DNA of 64,000 nt from Escallonia rubra (Eukaryota; Streptophyta; Magnoliopsida; Escalloniales; Escalloniaceae). Both the position numbers and the translations under genes were made by a program. The stretch lies in contig JAVXUO010001968.1 in NCBI GenBank assembly GCA_033065855.1, forward strand, positions 62,001 to 126,000, read 5' to 3'. The notes under the pieces were generated by a model. It made no database searches, had not been told where the DNA came from, and saw nothing but the letters and a program-made list of their open reading frames with translations. Positions 55,252 to 64,000 of the stretch are shown piece after piece; position 1 is the stretch's first letter; the number at the start of each line of letters is the position of its first letter.

Positions 55252-58200
55252 TTTCAGATTCACAGAATGCCGAATGGTTCCCAGACACTGGAGCTACGTC
55301 ACATGTCACTGATGACTCTGGTAAACTTACCAACTTTACTCCTTATCATGGTTCTGACACTATTATGGTAGGGAACGGTGACAATCTTGCTATATCTCAT
55401 ATTGGAAATGGTGTTATATCTACTAAGTCATGCAATATTCCCTTGAAAGATGTTCTAGTGGTTCCTGATATCAAAAAGAATTTACTCTCTGTATCTCAGC
55501 TCACTCAAGATTATCCTTGCTATTTTGAATTTGACAAAGATGGTTTTTGTATTAAGGACCAGAAGACAAACCAAATTCTAGCATCGGGAACTAGACAAGG
55601 GGGTCTCTATGGTCTGGGGAAGTCAAGTCTTGAAGCATTCTTCTCTAAAAGATTCGAAACAGCCAGCGAAGACGTATGGCACAGGCGACTTGGTCATCCA
55701 ATCTCCAAAATTGTGCAATTTCTACGTCAAAATAATCATATTAAGGTTAATAAAAACTCTCACAATATGTGTGAAAGTTGCCAGCTTAGCAAGAGTGCTA
55801 AACTTCCATTTTATTCTTCTAGTTCTAGTTCTGTTTTTCCTTTGAATAAGATCCATTGTGACTTATGGGGATCTGCTCCTGTCCTATCAGTTCAAAAGTT
55901 TCAATATTATGTCGTTTTTATCGATGATTTTTCTCGATATTGTTGGTTGTATCCTTTAAAAAGGAAATCAGATTTTTATTGTACCTTCATTGCTTTTCAA
56001 AAGCTGGTTGAAAATGAATTTGATAGAAAGATAAAGGTATTTCAGTCTGACGGTGGTGGTGAGTTCAATAAAACTGAATTTCAAGACCATTTAACAAACT
56101 GTGGGATTCGGCATCAATCATCTTGTCCTGGTACTCCTGAACAGAATAGTGTCGCAGAACGAAAGCACCGACATATTGTTGAGCTTGGTTTAGCAATGCT
56201 TTATCAAGCATCAATACCATTACGCTATTGGGTTGAAGCTTTTATCACTGCAAATTTCTTAATCAACAGGTTACCTTCAGCAGCTCTTGGCATGCAGTGC
56301 CCATACAAAATTCTCTACAAGAAGGACCCAGTGTATAATTTTCTTCGCACATTTGGAGCATGTTGTTACCCATATCTTCGTAACTATGCTTCTAACAAGT
56401 TCGACCAGCGATCTCTTCCTTGCATATTTTTGGGTTACAGTGAGAAACACAAAGGGTATCGTTGTTTGCACAAATCCACTGGTCGTGTGTACATTTCACG
56501 ACATGTGATTTTTGATGAGGAGACTTTTCCCTTTGCATGCCATTCAACATCATCATCTCATGAGCAGGTTCACGGGAAGTCCTACTCTCCTTCAAGTTGG
56601 CTAAAAAATTCCACATCGAACTCTATTACTTCTTATGTTTTACGGGATCGAGCTCGTTTATTTTCAGATTTAGTCACCGATCCTTCTACTTGCACACAAG
56701 AGTTACTCTCTTCCAATGCTACAGCTACTTCTGCTCCCATTTTCTCAACGTCAACAGATTCATCTTCAAGGGTACCCTCTCTTCCACTTGTGACTACTTC
56801 TACGACCGTTACACATGGCATGACCACTCGTTCGCATCATGGAATTTCTAAGCCTAATCCTAAGTACATCCACCTTACTACTTCATCTATTCCGTCTGAA
56901 CCCAAGACCGTTGTCTCTGCTTTAAAGCATCCAGGTTGGAAAGCTGCCATGGAGGAAGAAATGAAGGCTCTTGCTTTGAATCATACTTGGGATTTACTTC
57001 CTCGCTCGTCAAGTATGAATGTCATTGGTTGTCGTTGGATTTTTAAGACCAAAATTCACTCTGATGGTCGTCTTGATCGTCTCAAAGCACGACTTGTCGC
57101 TAAAGGGTACAGTCAAGAAGAGGGGGTGGATTTTACTGAGACATTCAGTCCAGTGATTCGTCCAAGAAGTATTCGTACTATTCTTATTGTTGTTGTTATT
57201 TGTTGTTCGTGACTGGCCTATTCGGCAATTAGATGTCAAAAATGCATTCTTACATGGCAAACTTGACAACCCCGTTTTCATGGAACAGCCACCTGGCTTC
57301 ATCGATCCCTCATTTCCTAATCATGTTTGTTGCCTTCGAAGAACACTATATGGACTGAAACAGGCTCCCAGCGCCTGGTTTGATCGATTTAGTACATTTT
57401 TACTGCAATAAGGCTTTTACTGCAGTGTTGCTGATCCGTCCATGTTTGTATATCGTCATGATGACCATGTTCTTATTTTATTGCTCTATGTTGATGATAT
57501 TTTATTGCTCTTCTCACAACTCTCTTTCATGATCTTGGTCGAGAATTTTTCATGAAAGATCTCGGTCCCCTTCATTATTTTTTAGGGATTGAAGTTATTC
57601 GTAGTTCTGCTGGTCTGCATCTTACTTAGACTAAATATGCTAAGGATATATTAGATCATGCTTTAATGGGCAATTGCAAATCAATTGCAACTCCAATGGC
57701 TGCCAAGAATAGTATTGCTTGCATTCCCAAGATCGGTGCTCACTTTTATTCTAATCCAGCTCAATATCGAAGTCTTGTTGGGGCCCTGCAATATCTCACA
57801 TTGACAAGACCAGATTTATCATTCGCCGTTAATACAGTCTCTCAACATCTACAATCACCAACTATCTATCATTTTCAGATGGTTAAGAGGATTTTGCGAT
57901 ATGTTCGTGGCACCTTAACTCTTGGCATGCGGATTCTTGCTCATAGCAGTCTAGATCTCTATGCTTTTAGTGATTCTGATTGGGCTGGGTGTAGAGACAC
58001 TCGTCGTTCGACAAACGGATTTTGTACCTTTTTAGGTTCAAATTGTATCACTTGGAGTGCTAAGAAGCAATCAACAGTCACTCGTTCTAGTGCTGAAGCT
58101 GAATACCGGGCTCTTGCCTCCACTACAGCTGAGTTAACATGGCTGTCTTTTGTTCTTCGCGATATTGGCGTTCCACAACCTCGCCCATCTTTGCTTTTCT

Positions 58201-58823
58201 GTGACAATCTTGCTGCGCTTTACATGACTGTCAATCCGATGTTTCATTGTCACACTAAACATGTCGAAATTGATTATCATTACGTTCGGGAAAAGGTCGC
58301 CCTAGGTTCCATCATCACTCGCTTTGTCACTTCCAAGCAACAAGTTGCTGACATTTTTACTAAGCCGTTATCTCGCGATCACTTATGTGAATTGCGCATC
58401 AAACTTGGCCTTTCGCCTTCCCTTCAGTCCAGTTTGAAGGGGAGTATTGAAAGTTCAGATAATGGAGTCCAGATAAGGAGCCAACAGACTCCTCACCCAG
58501 CTCCACCAAATAAGGAAATGATTCAAAAGGAAAGATCAGATAAGGAGCAAAGTTCAGAAAGTTCAGATAAGGAGCCAACAGATTCCTCACCCAACTCCAC
58601 GAATTCTGCAGACATTTCAAATTCAGATTATGTTGCTGTGCAGGCAATTTAAAATAGGATGATGCTGTTTGTTTTTTGAATATATGTACTTATCCTATAT
58701 GTAACTATCATTCTCTCTCATTGGTTGTAAAAAACCCATGTATATATTCTCACCAGTAATAGAATGAAGACTCATGGTTTTGTGAGCTCTTATTTCACTC
58801 TCTTTACTTCATTTTCTTTAACA
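55252..58823 (+). mobile_element. Copia retrotransposon fossil abutting UGT exon 2
   Basis: Plus strand, lacking the 5' LTR and gag. Parts in order: protease (DTGATSHVT, about 55,275), GAG-pre-integrase (WHRRLGHP, about 55,677), integrase core (about 55,850-56,300), reverse transcriptase (from about 56,930) and RNase H (about 57,960-58,330). A polypurine tract lies near 58,438, then a 3' LTR of roughly 375 bp ending TTAACA at 58,823. Broken in a few places but fairly well preserved, so moderately young. The left edge joins UGT 3' UTR sequence directly (homology to the 13,536 flank stops at about 55,251). With one LTR only, no target duplication can be tested. Confidence 0.88.
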
Positions 58824-58859
58824 ATCACTAAATTAGGACCCTAACACTACAAGAAAAAA

Positions 58860-59245
58860 GGCTTTTAGCAACGGGGAGATCCGTCGCTAAAAGCACTACA
58901 TCAGTCGCTAAAAACTTTTAGCGAAAGACACCCCGTCGCTAAAAGTTTTGCGACGGTATTCCAAAATTCGTCGCCTAAAATTGGACTTTCAGCGACGGAC
59001 TGATTTATATATTAGCGACGGAAATTCCGTCGCTAAATGTATTTTCCGTATTTTAAGTTATTTTATTTTTTTGAAAATAATTTATTATGTTAAATATTTA
59101 GCGACGGAAAAATATTTTTTAGCGACGGAATTTCCGTCGCTAAAAGTTAACCTTTAAGTGACGGAATTTCGGTCGCTAAAAGTTAACCTTCAGGGATGAA
59201 TTAATTCCGTCGTTAAAACTCTTTAGCGACAAAATAAATCAGTCG
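58860..59245. repeat. CACTA subterminal repeat array
   Basis: About a dozen TTTAGCGACGG or CCGTCGCTAAAA words in both orientations, many paired as short palindromes (AGCGACGGAATTTCCGTCGC). They serve as TnpA-type binding sites in the En/Spm model. The same vocabulary occurs at 31.94-32.14 kb. Confidence 0.85.
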
Positions 59246-59689
59246 TTAAAAGTCAAATTATTTTTATTTTTTTAATGCCCAAACCTGTAATTACAAATTC
59301 AAGTTCTCAACAAGACACAATCCAACAAATGCACATTTTGCTAATCCATCAGCAATCATTTAACCCTAAAACAAACACAATGTACAACTATATAACTTTA
59401 AAAGGTGTATGCTATAATCGAAAAATAAAATGTACATAAAGTTCAGGAGGGCACGGGAGCCGGATACAATAGAGTAGGGGAGTACAAGCTGGGAGAGCGC
59501 GAGAGGGGGCTCAGGGGTTGCCGAGTCTCGAATCTGGATCCTGCTGATCGTTCTCGTCCACGGGGGCACTCTGATCCGGATTCGGCTCGGCATGTCCAGT
59601 AGCAATGCCCTGCATGTAAAGTCACGGACGCATTAATCTTGATAGAAATCGTAATTTCAAGTGTTTAGTAAACATATATAGTGTTTTTG

Positions 59690-61253
59690 CCTGATCATCC
59701 TGAACACCTCTGTACCAATGTGGCGGATCTCGTCCACGTCTAACGGTCGTTGCGCAGTCGGTGCCCGTGTCTGTGGAGGGGCAGCGGGGGGTGAGGACGT
59801 TCTTATCACGGAACGTGCAGTAATGCTAGGCAGGCATCGTATGCGGCCTTTCGGCCTATTGACGACCTCCGGTGTATCCAGCCATCGCTTCAATGCCCCA
59901 GTACTCGTACCCGTACTTGTGGACGCTCATGGCTGTCCGGACTGCTGCTCGGACGCCATAATTTGTTCATACGAGGCTGCAAAACAGTGATTTAAAGATT
60001 TGAAAACATTATTAATGCAACAAACATTGAATTCAAAGACAAAAATTTAACAAATTAAACAAATTGACTTGAACTTACATCGATCTGCTGGGCAATATCT
60101 GAAACATAGTCCTTCGTCCGGTGCGTATCGTCCTTATCCTTCTTCCTCACATGCGTCTGACTAAACGTTAGAGCTATGACCTCATCCTCCTCCAGGTCCG
60201 GGTGCTCAACCACATTCTTGTGTCAGATAACGTCGTGTGCCACCGACCCCCGCCCCCCCCCCCCCTCTCTGCGTGGTATCTTTCTCATGTCTGTTCTCAG
60301 CCCCACCCTACTCTTGGCCTCCCAGCCTGGATCAGTACTCCACCGATCAACCATCTGCCCCCATACAGAAGAAGATATCCAATGTCAGGGATATTTCTTC
60401 AACTCCTCCATCGGGCACCCTCGGACAGCATCTTCTTCGCCCGGTCCAGTGCGTCGTGCAGCCATCCGCAGTAATTCTTACCGATATGGGAAAAAAAAGC
60501 CTACCGCCCCAGCGCCTGCTGCTCAGGTGACTCAAACTCGAACCCCCCATGCATGGCATCCAATTACACAAATTAATTTAAATACTACATTCTAATTAAA
60601 CAAAAAATGACTGACAAAAATAGTTAATCGTACCAGCCACTCATCCCATAACGACTCCCTCGTCTCGGCATCCCAGTCCTTCCAGTACAGCCGTGGCTCA
60701 AAGAATCGGCCCTTCACAATGACGTCAATCTTCGTCTTCGCTTGATTCTCTAGGATCCTACCAAAAAAATAAATAAATGCATTACATAAGTGAACCGTAA
60801 TAACTATCGGATTTGAAGAATGTGTATAATGCATGATGTGATTCTTTTTACTTACTGGCCCCCCTGTTTACGCTGGGGGTGGATGCGTGCCCCGCGTGTC
60901 GGGCCACAGCTTCGTCGAGATCTTACAAAACACCGACATTAATACAGTTCAAATATAATTTAAATATAAGGCTAGCATTATGACTAAACACCGTTATCAA
61001 ATATACCTGAGGTAGAACCCACAAAAGAAGGAGAATCAACGCGGGTGTGGGAGGAATCGGCGTGGGGCTGAGGTAACGGTTGAGGCTGGGGCCCCGTCTG
61101 CTGTATTTGAACACTATGTGCCTCATCATCAGTGGGTAATGACGAGGTAGGACCTTCTGGGGAGGAGGCAGCTCGGCGTCCACCCCGACCAAGAATAGCC
61201 CGTAATCTATCCTTAACTGACTTTGTATAGATAAAGTGCAAAGAAATTAACAC
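59690..61253 (-). pseudogene. tnpA-like / plant transposase (Ptta/En/Spm) gene remnant
   Basis: Minus strand, several exon-like pieces in order. About 61,253-60,984: Pro/Gln-rich, RAILGRGGRRAASSPEGP. About 60,760-60,640: KTKIDVIVKGRFFEPRLYWK, then ETRESLWDEWLV. About 60,170-60,080: HVRKKDKDDTHRTKDYVSDI. About 59,893-59,690: RWLDTPEVVNRPKGRIRCLP, then PLDVDEIRHIGTEVF. The layout resembles the Ptta/En/Spm plant transposase family (Transposase_24) that accompanies tnp2 in CACTA elements. Intron borders are uncertain, and stops between pieces may be introns or decay. The product would bind the subterminal repeats. Family call moderate. Confidence 0.5.
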
Positions 61254-61361
61254 ATTAAAAACAATAATTAGGCATAAAAAATGTTACAACACTATATGAA
61301 CCGAGTAAAAAAATAATATATGAACCAAGTACTAAAATAGTGCATGTTACAACAGTACAAG

Positions 61362-64000
61362 TCAATCATTTTTATTTTGGGAATCATCATCATCTTCATC
61401 GCCAGACTTGTCATCCTCTTCTGTGTGGGACTCATCGTCCTCTTCATCTTGTAATTCATCATCTTCGTCAGTAGACTCAGTCACATCATCTTCAACATTT
61501 TCCACGTCTTTCGCGTCATCATCTACGACTTCATCTCCTACATGAAGTGTTGTTGGAAGAGGAAGATCGTCCTCCTCATTGTTCACCTCAACAGGTACCA
61601 AGACAGATGCTTGGTCGGCTTGAAAGGTGTCTACCTCACTGTCATATGCTACGGGGAATTTCTTGGACTTGATAACTGTATACCAATGAGATTTGGGATT
61701 TGCGACGTCCTCCGCGTATACCAATGAGATTTTTCCAGCTTGACTAGCAAACACAAACGGCTCGTCTGATGCAAGTCTTGACTTGACATTGACATCTACA
61801 ATCCCTTGCGAGCTAACATGGATTCCTCTACTGCAGGTGACGTCGAAACCTAAACCCGTTGATGATATAGCCTCCATGACAGGATGCTTATTTATTAGGG
61901 CCTTGAGATAGTAATTTCAAGCAGGAGGCTATTGGTTTATCCATTGACTGAACCTATTGTAGATTACGGTAAAAATTAAGGATAAATCAGTATACTAATT
62001 AACCGCATAAATATATAACACACAATATACTTTCGTTAAAGACTTACACGTCTTCTGAACCACTGTACGAATTGTGATTTTCGATGAGATTCAAATCCAG
62101 CGGGATCAGTGATTAAAAATTCCGCATCAAACTCACTACAAACCAATATAGTTGACTCGCTTATCACACATTTTCAATTATGTACAATAATTTTTTAATT
62201 GAGACATTAACTTACTCAACGAATGCTGAAACTTCATTACAATTTAGAAGGGCATATATTGTTGCAGCACTGTACTCTTCATCCGTTAGCCATCGAGTAT
62301 AGGTTTGTCCGAACGGACTACATGGCTGCTTGAATATTGACAATTGCTCTTCCAAATTTGTGCTGGATTCGGGGTCATTTCGGCCTAGTTGATTTAACCT
62401 TGTATCAACATCATGCCCAAACTATTGACTACAAGAGTTTACAAGCTCTTCCATTACGTAAGCCTCCGCAATTGAGCCCTCAACACGAGCTTTATTACGG
62501 ACTTTCTTCTTCAAATGGAACATGTTTTGCATTAGCGAATAGAGTTAGGTGGAATATCAATGATAACAGGTTTTGCATTAAATGTAAACGAACAACTATA
62601 ACAAGTTTAAGGATTACCTCTCGAATGGATACATCCACCGATATTGCACAGGTCCACCCATCTTAGCTTCATAGGCCAAGTGAACAGGAAAATGCTCAAT
62701 TGAATCAAAGAACGAAGGTGAAAATATTTTCTCCAACTTGCAAATTGTCACCACAATGTTCTTCTCAAACACCTCCATGCTACTCATCCGGATTGTAGAA
62801 GAACATATATCTCAAAAGAAATGAGATAATTCAGTCAAAGTCTTGCATACAACCATTGACAACAGTCCCCGGAAGGCAATAGGAATGAATGTCTCCATGA
62901 ATATGTGGCAGTCGTGATTCTTCATCCCTTGGAACTTGCATTCTGATACATTGCAACAACGAGATATATTGGACGCAAACCGACCCGGAAGCTTCAAATT
63001 CTTAACTCACTGACATACCTTCCTCACTCGTTTCTTGTCTAGATAGTAAGGTGCTTTCGGGAAGTATCGTCCTCCCACTGACTGTCCAAGGATGCAATTC
63101 ATGGCGTACACCCAACTGTTGTAGATCCCTTCTTGCTTTAAGGTGATCTTTCAATTTCCCCCTGACCTTCATCACTGCGTTGAACACATTATCGAAAACA
63201 TTCTTCTCAATGTGTATCATATCCATGTTGTTTGGGATAATGAATGTCCTCAAGTAGCTAACTCCCAGAAAAATACAATGTTTCCTCCAGTTGTGCTATT
63301 TCCCGTCTGATCCGGCACACTTTTATCGTATGGTATGTCAGTATCAAGTGCCTTCAGGTGTAAGAGCACTTTTTCACCAGATGGGTAGTCCAGTGTGACA
63401 ACCTCATGCTCGATTGCCCTGTCGAATTTATCCTTCTGCCTACGGAACTGATGGTCTGGTGGCAAAAACTTTCGATAACATCTGAACCACAAGGGCTTTC
63501 CGCCGTGCTTTAACGTATGACCGAGGTTCACGCCCATACAAGCAGGACATGCTAACTTCCCATGTGTGCTCCAGCCATACGTCATTCCCAATGCGGGGAA
63601 ATCATGTATAGTCCACACTAAAGTAGCCATCATCTGAAGTTCTATTTAAGGGATGCATCATATGTTTCGACTCCATGATTTCATAGTTGTTTTAGCTCAT
63701 CAATCAATGGCCTTAAAAACACAACTATGTCCTTACCGGGACTCTTCGACCCCAAAAAAAGGTATGACAAAAACATGTGCGACTTCTTCATGCATATGCC
63801 TGGTGGAAGGTTGTACGAGACAATAATAACATGCCATGTGGAGTAAGGCGTGCTAGACTGTCTGAAAGGATTGAACCCATCGGTTGCCAAACCAAGTCTA
63901 ACATTCTGAATTTCCTAAGCAAAGATTGGATGCCTGCGGTCAAACTCCTTCCACGCCTCTCCATCGGTGCTACGAGTCTCACAGTGAGCCCTCATATGTT
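61362..64000 (-). pseudogene. tnp2-like CACTA transposase, decayed, 5' end outside window
   Basis: Minus strand. Tnp2 family blocks in order: GEAWKEFDRRHPIFA (about 63,930-63,965), then GLATDGFNPFRQSSTPYSTW, YNLPPGICMKKSHMF, SPGKDIVVFLRPLIDELKQL (to 63,684), LVWTIHDFPALGMTYGWSTH and GKLACPAC (about 63,550-63,630), NMDMIHIEKNVFDNVF (about 63,200), ASNISRCCN with GMKNHDCHIFMET (about 62,880-62,975), and GGPVQYRWMYPFE (about 62,620-62,660). The C-terminal region at 61,877-61,362 resembles DUF4216 (RLASDEPFVFASQAGKISLV) with a long acidic tail. In-frame stops occur after HPIFA and after DELKQL, and a frame change precedes the WTIHDFP block, so it is non-functional. Its normal role is to cut at CACTA ends. 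Confidence 0.85.

Larger units (their letters stand above)
58845..64000 (-). mobile_element. CACTA (En/Spm) element, partial, running off the window
   Basis: The terminus CACTACAAGAAAA is at 58,845. TAA just outside it is the expected 3-bp target length, but the far end is beyond the window. Inward lie a subterminal array, then tnpA-like and tnp2-like coding on the minus strand, so 58,845 is the element's 3' end relative to its transposase. It spans at least 5.15 kb. A degenerate transposase implies it is not autonomous now. It inserted, or came to lie, 21 bp from the Copia LTR. Confidence 0.85.

Noticed and set aside
61362-61540. Acidic Asp/Glu-rich frame as an independent nuclear protein
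   Set aside because: It is the tail of the DUF4216-like region of the CACTA transposase.

Overview
The window looks like nuclear DNA of a flowering plant, probably a eudicot. It is AT-rich, has spliced genes, plant glycosyltransferase exons, plant-type Copia and Gypsy fossils, MULE, hAT, CACTA, Stowaway and Helitron-like DNA transposons, and telo-box (TTTAGGG) motifs. I cannot name the species. There are no rRNA or tRNA genes, no CRISPR, and nothing bacterial.

The only recognisable host gene family is a cluster of UDP-glycosyltransferases resembling plant family UGT74, all on the + strand. In this family a phase-0 intron separates exon 1 (N-terminal acceptor-binding half, catalytic His and Asp) from exon 2 (C-terminal donor-binding half, PSPG box). 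The exons form two blocks with the same order. Block 1 has three first exons (A 2738, B 6283, C 7408) followed by exon 2 at 12814, plus a second, broken exon 2 at 16215. Block 2 has three first exons (G about 50341, E 52293, F 53669) followed by one exon 2 at 54530. No exon 2 lies between successive first exons in either block. This resembles the vertebrate UGT1A layout, where several first exons share one common last exon; it could equally be a decayed tandem array. E and F exon 1 and the 12814 exon 2 are open throughout. A, B, C, G and the 16215 exon 2 are broken, and the 54530 exon 2 carries a 10-bp deletion just after an intact PSPG box. No first exon in the window has a fully intact exon 2 directly downstream.

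Most of the rest is transposon-derived. Region by region: 1-1158 a non-autonomous hAT; 1.6-2.7 kb a tandem repeat; 2.7-8 kb UGT block-1 first exons; 8.0-8.85 kb a MULE-type MITE in the UGT intron, with its empty site kept in the block-2 paralogue; 8.9-12.7 kb a Helitron-like end and a GC-rich tandem-repeat island; 12.8-13.6 and 16.1-17.1 kb duplicated UGT exon 2; 13.8-16.1 and 17.2-24.7 kb Copia fossils with nested insertions and a head-to-head inverted repeat; 23.2-24.4 kb a second MULE; 24.7-35 kb simple repeats, Gypsy LTR-like sequence, a Stowaway MITE, CACTA ends and a 0.9-kb telo-box array; 35.8-37.4 kb a third MULE with unidentified internal sequence; 37.8-39 kb a Gypsy fossil; 39.1-40.0 kb a second hAT; 40-46.8 kb mostly unrecognised sequence with CACTA and Helitron-like ends; 47.1-48.3 kb a solo LTR; 48.8-49.4 kb short repeats and a fold-back MITE; 50.3-55.2 kb UGT block 2; 55.25-58.8 kb a Copia fossil abutting the UGT 3' end; 58.845 kb to the window edge a CACTA element with decayed tnp2-like and tnpA-like genes on the minus strand.

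The enzymes encoded by intact UGT exons would transfer sugar from a UDP-sugar to a small acceptor in the cytosol. The acceptor cannot be read from sequence.
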